Source: Alcaligenes faecalis
GTDB lineage: Bacteria > Pseudomonadota > Gammaproteobacteria > Burkholderiales > Burkholderiaceae_B
Assembly: GCF_009497775.1 (NCBI RefSeq)
Contig: NZ_CP031012.1
Location: forward strand, 3,685,235 to 3,749,234
DNA length: 64,000 nt
Direction: 5' to 3'
Part shown: piece by piece, positions 17,614 to 25,848 of the stretch
Position numbering within the stretch: position 1 is the stretch's first letter
How the letters are laid out: the number at the start of each line of letters is the position of its first letter
The notes under the pieces: model-generated
What the model was told of the DNA's origin: nothing
Seen by the model: only the letters and a program-made list of their open reading frames with translations
Database searches by the model: none
Translations under genes and position numbers: made by a program

Positions 17614-19332
17614 TTAGAACCTGGCGTTAAGTTCAAGCTGGATGATGTCGATAGACAGCGGCGCACCGTAGACTTCCTTGGAACTGCTCCAGCGCAGGTG
17701 ACCTGTCACGTTCTTCTCGAAGGCGTAGCCTGCACCCACAAAGTAGCCACGTGCATTGGTGCCACCCAGATGGAAGGAGGAGTCGTTATAGCCATCGGGC
17801 ATGGCATCCGGTTCGATGTACTTGTAGCCAGCAAAGGCCAGCCAATCGCCCCTGTCTTTCAGGCCCAGGCTGCTACCCAAAGTGGCTTGAACCATCCAGG
17901 CATTGCCGCCGCTTTCGATGCCGGTCGGGTTGCCGGAGGCATCGTACGTACCGTTGGAAGCGATGTTATGCAAACCACCGGCACGATCCGCCATCTTGTT
18001 GCTGTCGTAAGCCAGGTTGCGCACGTAATTACCGGCAAGACGCAGGTTCAGGCCATTCATGACTTCTGTATCCCAGCGCATGTTCACGTCCAGCAAGTTG
18101 AACTTGGAGGCCAGGCCCACGTACTGCCATTCGTTCCAGTTTTTGGGGTCTGCCGACCACTGACGAATGTCACGCAAGAGGAACACGGTATTGCCCTTTT
18201 GCATGAAGGCCGGACGCGACCAGTCTGTGTCACACACATCGCTGGACGAATACAGCGTGCAGGCGCTGGAGCGTTGACCCGCGATCTTGTTGAAGTGGTA
18301 ATACGCCAGACTGCCGCGCAGATTATTGCGCTCGTTGATCTTCCACTCGGCACCGATCTGCGCACCCAGCAGCCATTTGTTTTCGCTGGAGCCTTCAGAC
18401 AGGCTGTTGCGATCCCATGGCGTGTTGGCGTATTCCAGCGCGTAGGCACCCAGATTGCCAAAGACGGTTACTGGACGATCCGAAATCGCGTGCTTGAAGG
18501 CGGCAGAAATACCATCCACGTTCAGGTCAGACGACCACAGCAGATCTGTGGAGTCAAAGGGACTGGAGGCACGGCCCGCCACAATGGTGGCCCAATCGGT
18601 AGGACGGTAAGACAAGTAGGCCTGATCCAGCCACAGGTGCTTCTTGCCCATGCCATTGCCCAGGGTGTCCGAGGTGGACACCGGATTATCGTCACTACCC
18701 GTGGCCAGGCGGATACCCGCTTCCCAACGATCCGACAGAACAGCCTTCACACCCAGACGGGCACGGATACGCCACAAGTTGCGACGGTCCTGGCGGCTGT
18801 TCAGATAAGGAATCTTCAAGCCATAAGGCTTGTTTTCGACCACGGTAGGGATAGGGCCGTTGTCGTTCCACTTGGCAAAGTTGATCAGCTCGTTGCTGTT
18901 CGCGCCATCCATCAGGCGGGATTCGTTACGCACGCGTACATCGCCTTCAACCGTGATGCGCGATACCCAGTCCGGGAAGGTGTTGGGCTGGGCCCAGTTC
19001 TCGGCCTTGGCCTGCGACATAACTTCGTTTTTGACTTCCTCGCGGATCTGCTCACGCACGGTTTCCGGAATGTACGTCACACGCACATCGCCCGGCTGGG
19101 CCTGCGCTGCCCCGGCGGCACCAATATCGGCTTTGCGAGCCTGGGCTGCTTCCGCCTCGGCCTGGGCCACCAGCGCATCCGCCTGGGCCTGTGGCAAGAC
19201 CCCTTGCTGCACCAGCAAGCGAATCAGGTTAACGGTGGCATTCTGGGATGGCGCCTGAGCCAGCACGGGGCCAGCGGTGCAGGTCAAGGCCAGCGCCACC
19301 GCGCAAGCCAGCCGAGTAGGATGGGATTTCAT
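17614..19332 (-). CDS. Putative outer-membrane porin (Porin_5 family)
   Basis: This 572-aa protein has a signal peptide (MKSHPTRLACAVALALT, cleavage after VLAQ). A short helical region with a PQAQADALVAQAEAEAAQA motif follows, then a charged segment (VREQIREEVKNEV) typical of the putative-porin family. The rest is a beta barrel with alternating aromatic/hydrophobic strands, ending in a terminal aromatic residue (LELNARF). Start ATG 19332 is preceded by GGAG. It forms a channel in the outer membrane, probably for small solutes. Its place between TonB and the coiled-coil protein in the TPS locus suggests a structural part in the assembly, or that it is the outer-membrane partner energised by this Ton motor. 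Confidence 0.8.
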   Translation of the reverse strand: MKSHPTRLACAVALALTCTAGPVLAQAPSQNATVNLIRLLVQQGVLPQAQADALVAQAEAEAAQARKADIGAAGAAQAQPGDVRVTYIPETVREQIREEVKNEVMSQAKAENWAQPNTFPDWVSRITVEGDVRVRNESRLMDGANSNELINFAKWNDNGPIPTVVENKPYGLKIPYLNSRQDRRNLWRIRARLGVKAVLSDRWEAGIRLATGSDDNPVSTSDTLGNGMGKKHLWLDQAYLSYRPTDWATIVAGRASSPFDSTDLLWSSDLNVDGISAAFKHAISDRPVTVFGNLGAYALEYANTPWDRNSLSEGSSENKWLLGAQIGAEWKINERNNLRGSLAYYHFNKIAGQRSSACTLYSSSDVCDTDWSRPAFMQKGNTVFLLRDIRQWSADPKNWNEWQYVGLASKFNLLDVNMRWDTEVMNGLNLRLAGNYVRNLAYDSNKMADRAGGLHNIASNGTYDASGNPTGIESGGNAWMVQATLGSSLGLKDRGDWLAFAGYKYIEPDAMPDGYNDSSFHLGGTNARGYFVGAGYAFEKNVTGHLRWSSSKEVYGAPLSIDIIQLELNARF

Positions 19333-19375
19333 GAAAAGCGCACTCCAAATCATTCGGTCAAAAATTTGCAGACAA

Positions 19376-20095
19376 TCAACTGGGCCTACGACCCGTTACC
19401 TGGGCCCGGATAGGCATGCTTACCGACGCCGGTGGCCGCTCGCTCAAGCGTCCGACTTCACGCAAGGCGGCCACCAGGGCCTCGTCAATCTCGGTATCGC
19501 CCGAGGACTGCGACAAAGCGACACGCGTAATGGAACCGTCCTCGGTCAGCCACAACTGCACCTGGACGCGGTAGACCAGGTTGCGGGTGCGGCTGTCTTC
19601 ACGCAGGATTTTTTGCAATGCATAAGCCAGGTACTGGCTGTAGGTGGCATTGCCTGCACGGCCACCGCCACTGCCGCCCATACCTCGCCCTTGACCGGCA
19701 CTGATGTTGAAGCTGTCAGTGCCTGCCTGGGCGTCGCTGTTCATTTGCATCGGATCTGACAAGTTGTCCGATGGCGTAGGCGGCGCTTCGTCCTTGGGCT
19801 GGGGTTCTTCAACCGGCGTAGGCTCGGGTTCGGGTTCCGGCTCGACCACTTCCTCTTCTTTGGGCTCTTCAGGCTCGGGTGGAGGTTCTGGCTCGGGCGG
19901 TGGTGGAGGCGGTGGCGGCAAGGGAATCAACATGGGCTCTTTGGGCACCTGGCGCTTGATCCCCGCCATGTCATTGGCCCATTTCCAGACCCACCAGCCC
20001 AGCAGCGCCACCAGCACCACAACCAGCACCTTGATGGCCAGACGACGCCAGCGTGCGCGTTGGGTGGCTTGCGGTTTGGATGAGTTTGGCAACAT
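19376..20095 (-). CDS. TonB-family energy transducer
   Basis: The protein (239 aa) has an N-terminal membrane anchor (about residues 21-42), a long Pro/Glu-rich periplasmic spacer (about 55-110, beginning with a run of eight prolines), and a C-terminal TonB-like domain (about 150-235: YSQYLAYALQKILRED, VQVQLWLTEDGSI). TonB proteins link the ExbB-ExbD proton-driven motor to outer-membrane proteins. ExbD and ExbB are encoded directly upstream, so this is a complete, dedicated Ton system. The C-terminal domain resembles that of the STN fusion at 13907-14638, so the two may bind the same partner. Confidence 0.88.
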   Translation of the reverse strand: MLPNSSKPQATQRARWRRLAIKVLVVVLVALLGWWVWKWANDMAGIKRQVPKEPMLIPLPPPPPPPPEPEPPPEPEEPKEEEVVEPEPEPEPTPVEEPQPKDEAPPTPSDNLSDPMQMNSDAQAGTDSFNISAGQGRGMGGSGGGRAGNATYSQYLAYALQKILREDSRTRNLVYRVQVQLWLTEDGSITRVALSQSSGDTEIDEALVAALREVGRLSERPPASVSMPIRAQVTGRRPS

Positions 20096-20114
20096 CGTTA
20101 GAACACCAATTAAC

Positions 20115-20528
20115 TTACTGAGGTTTGCCGGTCACCAGACCGACCTGGGACAACTCCAAGCGCCGCAACACATCCAGCACTTCCACCACTTTCTGGTACT
20201 GCACGATGCTGTCGCCGCGCACAATGACCGGGAAATCCGGATTCAGGGCTTTTTCGGTACGCAAGCGGTCCTCCAGCTCGGGCAGGGTTACCGGATAGGC
20301 ATCCAGAAACACCTGGCCCGCTTCGTTCACGGAGATGGCTTTGGTCTTGGGCTGAACCAGGGACACGGTGGAACTGGCCTTGGGCAAATTCACCTGGATG
20401 CCGGAAATTTGTGCGGTGGCGGTCAGGATGAACATGACCAGTACCACCATCAGCACATCGACCAGCGGGGTAATGTTGATGCCGTCAACGGCTGCGGCAT
20501 CATCGTCGTCGTCTCGTAGGGCTGCCAT
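20115..20528 (-). CDS. exbD: ExbD/TolR-family biopolymer transport protein
   Basis: This small inner-membrane motor subunit (137 aa) has an acidic N-terminus (DDDDDAAAVDGI), then a single membrane helix with the conserved NITPLVDVLMVVLVMFI motif. The Asp in this motif is the proton-carrying residue in the family. A periplasmic ExbD domain follows to about residue 135. It works with the ExbB-type protein encoded 9 bp upstream and with the TonB gene 19 bp downstream. Confidence 0.93.
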   Translation of the reverse strand: MAALRDDDDDAAAVDGINITPLVDVLMVVLVMFILTATAQISGIQVNLPKASSTVSLVQPKTKAISVNEAGQVFLDAYPVTLPELEDRLRTEKALNPDFPVIVRGDSIVQYQKVVEVLDVLRRLELSQVGLVTGKPQ

Positions 20529-20537
20529 GTCCGTTCC

Positions 20538-22484
20538 TTATGCCGAGCCAGCAGCCTGGGCGTTCGCCAGATCAAGGTCTGCGCCCTGAGCCAGTGCCGC
20601 CTCGTGCTTGTCGTGTTTGCTCTTGCCGGGCGCGCTGTTCTGACCATGCACTTCGGCCAGGCGGGTGACGAACTCGTCCACGAACACACGCATGTCTGCG
20701 CTGACGTCTTTATTGCGGCCAATCAGGCGGTTGTAGCCAAACAGGGCCGGAATCGCGACGAACAGACCCATGGCGGTCGCCAGCAAGGCAGCGGCCATAC
20801 CGGGAGCGATGGCGTTGATATTCACATCGCCCGCCATTGCGGTTCCCAGGAACACCACCATGATCCCCAGCACGGTGCCGAGCAGACCGATATAAGGGCC
20901 ACCGGCAATCGCGTTGGACAGAATGCCCAGACGTGCACCCAGTGCTTGATTTTCTTGCGTGCGCACGCCGTCCATGGAAGCGCGGATGGCCTCGATGGTG
21001 TTGGGGGACAGCGCCTTCATGCCCTGGGCCTGACGGTTGTGCAGCTCTTTCACCCCCATGCGGTACAGGCGCCACAAAGAGGAATGAGCGAAGTTCTGTT
21101 CGGTCTTGGCATCAGTCTGTACGGCATCCAGCTTGCCGCCAGACTCACCAAATGCAGCGCGGAACTGGCGGTTGGCTTCTTGCACACGGCCCACCTGGCG
21201 GCTCTTGCGGTACATGATGACCCAGGACTGGAACATCATGAATACCAGCACGGCAATCACAATCCAGGCGTCCATCGGGACCGCTTTCAGCAGGAAACCC
21301 AAGGCACCAAAACCAAAGCCGGACTGCTCTTCATCCGCGCCGTAAGCAATCAGGCGGGACTCGGCACCTTGTGCCAGTGCATCGGCGTAAATCAGGGCTG
21401 CAGGTCGGGCAATCTTGGACAAGCGCAGCTCGTCGATCGCGCCGACAAAGGGAGCATAGGGAGTCACTGGAGCGGCGACGGGAGCAACTGTCTCGGCACC
21501 GGCAACAGCACCAGGCGTGGCACCGTCAGCGCCAGCCACTTCAGCCGCAACAGGAGCAGGCGCGGCCAGCAAGGTGCCGGGCACATCACCACCCAAGGCA
21601 GCAACCGTGTTCAACGGTGGCAGGCTGGCATTCAGGGAAGCCGTGGCACGGCCTTGCACGTACAGAATCACCTGGCTGCCATCGGCCGTGACGGCCAGAT
21701 GCTGCCAGGTGCTGGGCGACAAGGGAGCACCGGCAGGACTACGTTGGCCATTGATCTCAACAAAGGGCACGCCCTGGTCCAGGCCGATCAAAAAGCTGTT
21801 CGCCGCATCACGACGGGCATAGACCAATTGCTGGCCTTGGGGCTGGTCTGCACGCACCCAGGCGCTGAAAGAAAACGCACCGGCTGCTGGCACGGCCAGG
21901 GAAGGACTGGCGGGCAGCATCAAGGGAGCAGCACCCACAAACTGGGCGGCACGTCCGGACACGCCGTCCACTACACCGGCAGGTGCCGTTTGAGCATGGT
22001 TGGTATAGGCCGTACTGTCACGCGAAGGCGCACCAGCAGCACCATCAAAGTGGTAGACCAAGGTGTAGTTGGGGTCAAAGGTGATCTGGCCGTTGGACGC
22101 CACCGGGGCTTTCTCATTGCCGTAGTACATCCAGATATCCTGCTTCTGGCTGGCCATCACCTCGGGAATATCCACCCAGATCAGCGCCATGCCCATCAAG
22201 GGGTCAAAGCTCTCGATCTGGTGGTTCAGCACGGTCTGATCATCGCCGGACACAAAGCGCAGGTCCGAACCATTTTCATTGGTACCGTCAAAGGAAAAAT
22301 TGCCGGTATGCAGGCGCACCAGCAAGGGGGTGCGGCCTACGTTCTCGCTGATCGCGCCACCCTCGGGCGTCGTATCAACGGAGATTTGCTTGCGGTACTG
22401 CCAATCAGGCTGCCACCAGGCCTGCGCCACGGCGGGTAGCCAGCCCACCATCATGGCGAGCATCAAAAGAAGAAGGCGTTTCAT
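20538..22484 (-). CDS. ExbB/TolQ-type motor protein with large N-terminal DUF2341 and LamG-like periplasmic region
   Basis: Length is 648 aa, against about 240 for ordinary ExbB. A signal peptide (residues 1-22, ending AQAWW) is followed by a DUF2341 domain (about 45-125: WYR-type start WQPDWQYRKQISV, then DIWMYYGNEKAP). A LamG/concanavalin-like domain (about 140-375: FSFSAWVRA, STWQHLAVTADG, IDELRLSKIAR) is interrupted by an Ala/Pro-rich insert. The C-terminal third (about 405-625) is a MotA/TolQ/ExbB channel with the hallmark PYIGLLGTVLGIMVVF and a further membrane helix pair. DUF2341 and LamG are sugar- or protein-binding-type folds that here would face the periplasm, unusual for a Ton motor. 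Its neighbours are the TPS transporter upstream and ExbD downstream. Confidence 0.88.
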   Translation of the reverse strand: MKRLLLLMLAMMVGWLPAVAQAWWQPDWQYRKQISVDTTPEGGAISENVGRTPLLVRLHTGNFSFDGTNENGSDLRFVSGDDQTVLNHQIESFDPLMGMALIWVDIPEVMASQKQDIWMYYGNEKAPVASNGQITFDPNYTLVYHFDGAAGAPSRDSTAYTNHAQTAPAGVVDGVSGRAAQFVGAAPLMLPASPSLAVPAAGAFSFSAWVRADQPQGQQLVYARRDAANSFLIGLDQGVPFVEINGQRSPAGAPLSPSTWQHLAVTADGSQVILYVQGRATASLNASLPPLNTVAALGGDVPGTLLAAPAPVAAEVAGADGATPGAVAGAETVAPVAAPVTPYAPFVGAIDELRLSKIARPAALIYADALAQGAESRLIAYGADEEQSGFGFGALGFLLKAVPMDAWIVIAVLVFMMFQSWVIMYRKSRQVGRVQEANRQFRAAFGESGGKLDAVQTDAKTEQNFAHSSLWRLYRMGVKELHNRQAQGMKALSPNTIEAIRASMDGVRTQENQALGARLGILSNAIAGGPYIGLLGTVLGIMVVFLGTAMAGDVNINAIAPGMAAALLATAMGLFVAIPALFGYNRLIGRNKDVSADMRVFVDEFVTRLAEVHGQNSAPGKSKHDKHEAALAQGADLDLANAQAAGSA

Positions 22485-22535
22485 GATCGAATTACTCCGG
22501 GAACAAATTCAGGCAGATTGTTCTGGCTAAGGGGG

Positions 22536-24149
22536 TCAGAAGGAGGCGCGCAGGCTGAAGTGCACACGCGGATCGTGTCGTTCGGTGTTGACGCCTTGCG
22601 TCAGGGGATACGCCCAGTCGGCGTGCAGGGACAGCCAGTCAAACATTTGCAAACGCGTGCCTATGCCCACACTGGCCAGATGAAAACTGGACTCCTGTTC
22701 GGGCAGGGGATCGCGCAAACGCAAACGCGCAACATCACTAAAGGCGTAGAAGCGCCACTCGTTCACCGAGGGGCCAATCCAGCGAGCCAATGAGGGGGTG
22801 CGCAGCTCGACACTGGCCATCCAGCCATCGTCCGCACTGCGCTCGGCAGCCAGATAACCACGCACGCTGGTCGCGCCACCGGCCGAAAACTGTTCGTTGG
22901 AAACCAGAGCGCCCGAGCCAATCTGGAAACCCACACGGCCATAAGCCTGCCAGTCTTTGGCAAAGGTTTCGGTGTGGTTCAGATCGCCCTTGAACACCAT
23001 GAAACTGGGGCTGGCCATCCAGCGCTTGTAGTCGAACTCTTCCCACTCGCTGTTCAGGCCAAACAGGCTGCGGCTGGCGCCAGTCAGGGTCAGGCCCACA
23101 CTGGTTTGCGAATCTTCGGTGTAGCGGTAGCCGTTATAGGCCAGCGTGAACGGCAGATAGGTCAGCGGCACGCGATCGCTGGTTTCACCAAAGCGGGTTT
23201 GTTCTTCAAAATCCTTGTAGTCCATACCGATCGAGGCGGTGTGGTACCACGTGCCGGACTGCGGGAAGGTGTAGGTGGCATGAATGCCGTAGGACTGACC
23301 TTTACCCAGCACATTGGTGCCGCCCACGGTAGAGACATCGCTATCGGATTTGTAGCCGGAGAACGCCAGGCTCCAACGTGGCGACAGAGGCATGGTGTAG
23401 GCGGCCGACCAGACCTTGGCGTCCTGCATGTCGCGCGGCGCCGTGAAGTAGGTCAGGGAGAAGGTATGGCCGCTTTGCCAGAGATTGTCGTGGCCAATGG
23501 TGACCATGCCGCGCAGCTTGCTGGTGTCGGCGCTGTAATCGTTATTCAAGCCCACGCTGGCACTCCAGGGGCTTTTATCGTCAACGCGCAGATCCACATC
23601 CATGGTGCCGGGCACGCGCCCTTCTTTCACCATGGGCATGACCTGACGGCTGGCACCGCGATTCAACTCGGCCAATTCAGCCTGGGCCTTGCTGAAGTCC
23701 GGCACCTGGCCTTCCTGCAAGGACGGCACACCATCACGGATGGCCAGCGGCGAATAGTGTTCCGCACCGACCACGCGCACGCGGCCCACCTTGGTTTCCG
23801 TTACCTGGAAAAACACCACGCCATCGGCCACGGCCTGCTCGGGCAGGTCCACGTAAACCGACTGATAGCCCTGGGCGTTATAGACTTCCTGCAAGGCGTC
23901 GCGCGCTTTTTCAATATCGCTCAGGCTGCGTTCGGGACCCAGAAAGGGGTAGACCGCTTTTTCAATGCTGCGGGCATCCAGCACGGTATTGCCACGCACA
24001 ATGTACTCATTGATATTGACCTTGCCCTGAGCCTGCGCGTAGGCACCATGAGGCAGCAACAAAGCCAGCGCCATCACTGGCGCAGCACAAAGAGAGTGGC
24101 CCCTCCACCCGGACAAACGGACGTTGCGCCCTGAAATTTCTGCTGGCAT
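22536..24149 (-). CDS. TPS outer-membrane transporter, ShlB/FhaC/HecB family
   Basis: This Omp85-superfamily pore exports the TPS exoprotein across the outer membrane (537 aa from ATG 24149). After the signal peptide (ending GAYAQ), two POTRA-like domains occupy about residues 42-190 (INEYIVRGNTVLDARSIE, ARDALQEVYNAQGYQSVYV, VGRVRVVGAEHYSP). A 16-strand-type beta barrel follows, with the family motif SVRGY near residue 425 and a terminal Phe (FSLRASF). The start was placed at 24149 because the upstream extension has no signal-peptide character and a GGAAG element lies nearby. It is the first gene of the long minus-strand locus; its substrate is almost certainly the exoprotein at the locus end, although some 10 kb separates them. 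Confidence 0.9.
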   Translation of the reverse strand: MPAEISGRNVRLSGWRGHSLCAAPVMALALLLPHGAYAQAQGKVNINEYIVRGNTVLDARSIEKAVYPFLGPERSLSDIEKARDALQEVYNAQGYQSVYVDLPEQAVADGVVFFQVTETKVGRVRVVGAEHYSPLAIRDGVPSLQEGQVPDFSKAQAELAELNRGASRQVMPMVKEGRVPGTMDVDLRVDDKSPWSASVGLNNDYSADTSKLRGMVTIGHDNLWQSGHTFSLTYFTAPRDMQDAKVWSAAYTMPLSPRWSLAFSGYKSDSDVSTVGGTNVLGKGQSYGIHATYTFPQSGTWYHTASIGMDYKDFEEQTRFGETSDRVPLTYLPFTLAYNGYRYTEDSQTSVGLTLTGASRSLFGLNSEWEEFDYKRWMASPSFMVFKGDLNHTETFAKDWQAYGRVGFQIGSGALVSNEQFSAGGATSVRGYLAAERSADDGWMASVELRTPSLARWIGPSVNEWRFYAFSDVARLRLRDPLPEQESSFHLASVGIGTRLQMFDWLSLHADWAYPLTQGVNTERHDPRVHFSLRASF

Positions 24150-24372
24150 CACGATGCTTCCGATCCTCAATCTGATGAGCGGTGTGTCTGTGTGTCCCAG
24201 CTGGGAAGGCACGCCGCGCGACTCGTTGACATCTAGACGCAGCAGAAATCGAAAACGCTCGTTTGTAACAAAAACTTCATATTTCTTTCTGGGTGACGAA
24301 GGCAAAACAGGCGGACTCGTCCCCAACGGCACGGTGTGCTTGGCTGTATGGCGGCAGCAAAATACGCCGCCT

Positions 24373-24390
24373 TTGTCATGAAAACTTCAC
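24373..24390 (+). promoter_or_regulatory. Weak Pho-box-like direct repeat
   Basis: TTGTCAT-GAAA-ACTTCAC resembles the PhoB half-site pair CTGTCAT-N4-CTGTCAC, with six of seven and four of seven matches. It lies in the 271-bp divergent gap between the TPS transporter and the small secreted protein. It is weak on its own; it is noted because the comparable P. aeruginosa TPS system is reported to respond to phosphate. Confidence 0.2.
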
Positions 24391-24420
24391 CCAGAAAAGG
24401 AAAGGCTTGCGCTAGGGTGA

Positions 24421-24840
24421 ATGAAACCCGAGCACCGTTATGGTGTGAATTCTTTTTATTGGCACCGCCCTATGCGCCCCCTCTTTTTCTTCTTATTTTT
24501 TGTGGTTCAGGCAAGCAGCATGGCCCAGGAAAACGCGCAGGCGGAAGGCACACAAGCGCCGCCATCCGCTGCTTCTCCCGGTTGTGTCAGTGTGGTGGTG
24601 AATGGACAGGCGGCCCTGTCCTACGATTGCTTGAGCCAGCAAATGCAACCCAAGGCGGCGGCACCCGGTACGCCAGGGATGGGATCAGAAGCCATTATCC
24701 AGAAAGGCCCGAATGCGATGGGTTTGGTCAATCCGGCGACGACCAGCAATCGCATGGGTTCGAATTTCGGGACCTCGGCTTATCCGCAACGGCCACCACG
24801 GCCTTCAGCGCCCTCGCCTTTTGCACCGCCCAATCCCTGA
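24421..24840 (+). CDS. Small secreted proline-rich protein, divergent from the TPS locus
   Basis: The product (139 aa, or 122 aa if started at ATG 24472) has a hydrophobic signal peptide (RPLFFFLFFVVQASSMAQ), then a disordered Pro/Ala/Gln-rich region. One small conserved-looking core, CVSVVVNGQAALSYDCLSQQ, has two cysteines that could form a disulphide. It ends with a Pro-rich tail. I do not recognise the family. It is transcribed away from the TPS transporter gene, so the two may share a regulatory region. Which start is used is unclear: AGGG lies 3 bp before ATG 24421 and no Shine-Dalgarno precedes 24472. Confidence 0.65.
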   Translation: MKPEHRYGVNSFYWHRPMRPLFFFLFFVVQASSMAQENAQAEGTQAPPSAASPGCVSVVVNGQAALSYDCLSQQMQPKAAAPGTPGMGSEAIIQKGPNAMGLVNPATTSNRMGSNFGTSAYPQRPPRPSAPSPFAPPNP

Positions 24841-24876
24841 GAAAACGGCCAGCCTTCAGCAAATCTGCTGGCATAT

Positions 24877-24921
24877 AAAAAAACCCTGCACAAACCAGAC
24901 ACGAAGCCGGTTTATGCAGGG
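24877..24921 (-). terminator. Intrinsic terminator for the methyltransferase gene
   Basis: CCCTGCA(C/T)AAACC arms (24884-24896 and 24909-24921, one mismatch) form a hairpin. On the minus strand it is followed by seven Ts (24877-24883). It lies just downstream of the minus-strand gene ending at 24985. Confidence 0.8.
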
Positions 24922-24984
24922 CTGTTGCTATCGCTTTCTCGTTCCTGCCCCCCAAGGTAAAAAACCTGAGGCAATTTTTGTTGT

Positions 24985-25746
24985 CTAGCTGCGCTGATAC
25001 TGCAAACAGCGTCCCTTGTAAGACAATTCCTTGCCTTCGGGCATCAGGATAGGCCGGTCGCGCAAGCAGACCTGTCGCACCAGCTCAAAGCCGTAGCGCT
25101 CCATTTCCTGTGTGAACTTATTGCGATGCCCCCGATCCGGGTCTACCACCCAGACCTCGGCCTGCCTCTTTGCACGCTGGTCCACCAACTGGGCTAATTG
25201 GGCGGGCGTATTACCTTCATACAGCAGGTCGCTACCCACGATCAGGTCGTAACGCTGCCGGGCGGGTTTCAGGCCCAGGGACGCCAGCAAATCAGGGCAG
25301 GATTGCTCCCCCCACTGCGCATGCACATAGGGCAGATCGGACAAGCCATTCAAAGCCTGATTCAGCTTCAGAAAATGCGGCACCATGGGATGGCAATCGC
25401 TGGCGTGAATTTGCGCCCCCCGTTTATGCATCACCAGACTGGTCAGGCCCAAGCCGCAGCCCAACTCCAAAATGCTTTCATCCGCCCGAATGGGGCGGTT
25501 TTTCAGCTTGCGCGCCAGCTGGATGCTGGACGGCCACACCAGGCCAAACAAGGGCCAGACAGCCGGGCCTATGCCCAGGGACTGGGCATGTCCCTGCGGG
25601 TCAGCATATTGCATGTGATCGGCCAAGGAACGAATACGTAACGATTCTCTGGGCGAGATTCGTATATGCTGGAGACGGGTTTTTAACTTGGCGGGCGTGG
25701 ATGAGGTCGAGCCATATAAGTCTGACATAGACTGATGATCGTCCAT
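24985..25746 (-). CDS. Class I SAM-dependent methyltransferase (METTL21/Methyltransf_16-like)
   Basis: This 253-aa cytoplasmic enzyme has the class I methyltransferase fold at about residues 70-210. The SAM-binding motif is ILELGCGLGLTSLV (about residue 93); the acidic motif II is IHASDCHP; the catalytic-loop-like motif is YDLIVGSDLLYE; and a late strand is VWVVDPDRG. The DLLY pattern and overall layout resemble the METTL21/FAM86 protein-lysine methyltransferases and their bacterial relatives. The substrate cannot be read from sequence. It is divergent from another methyltransferase gene at 25849 across a 102-bp AT-rich gap that must hold both promoters. Confidence 0.8.
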   Translation of the reverse strand: MDDHQSMSDLYGSTSSTPAKLKTRLQHIRISPRESLRIRSLADHMQYADPQGHAQSLGIGPAVWPLFGLVWPSSIQLARKLKNRPIRADESILELGCGLGLTSLVMHKRGAQIHASDCHPMVPHFLKLNQALNGLSDLPYVHAQWGEQSCPDLLASLGLKPARQRYDLIVGSDLLYEGNTPAQLAQLVDQRAKRQAEVWVVDPDRGHRNKFTQEMERYGFELVRQVCLRDRPILMPEGKELSYKGRCLQYQRS

Positions 25747-25848
25747 ATCTACACAAAAAGCGAATTTTGGCTTATTTTGCCGTGGTTTAAACTATAGATA
25801 GCCGAATTTAAACGAATTTTTGCTTAACGCCTCTGATAAGGACCGCTA

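Noticed and set aside
17698..19413. A 571-codon plus-strand open frame
   Set aside because: It is antisense to the putative porin, which has a signal peptide, barrel strands and terminal aromatic. The plus-strand frame at 20604-22439 is likewise a shadow of the ExbB-type gene.
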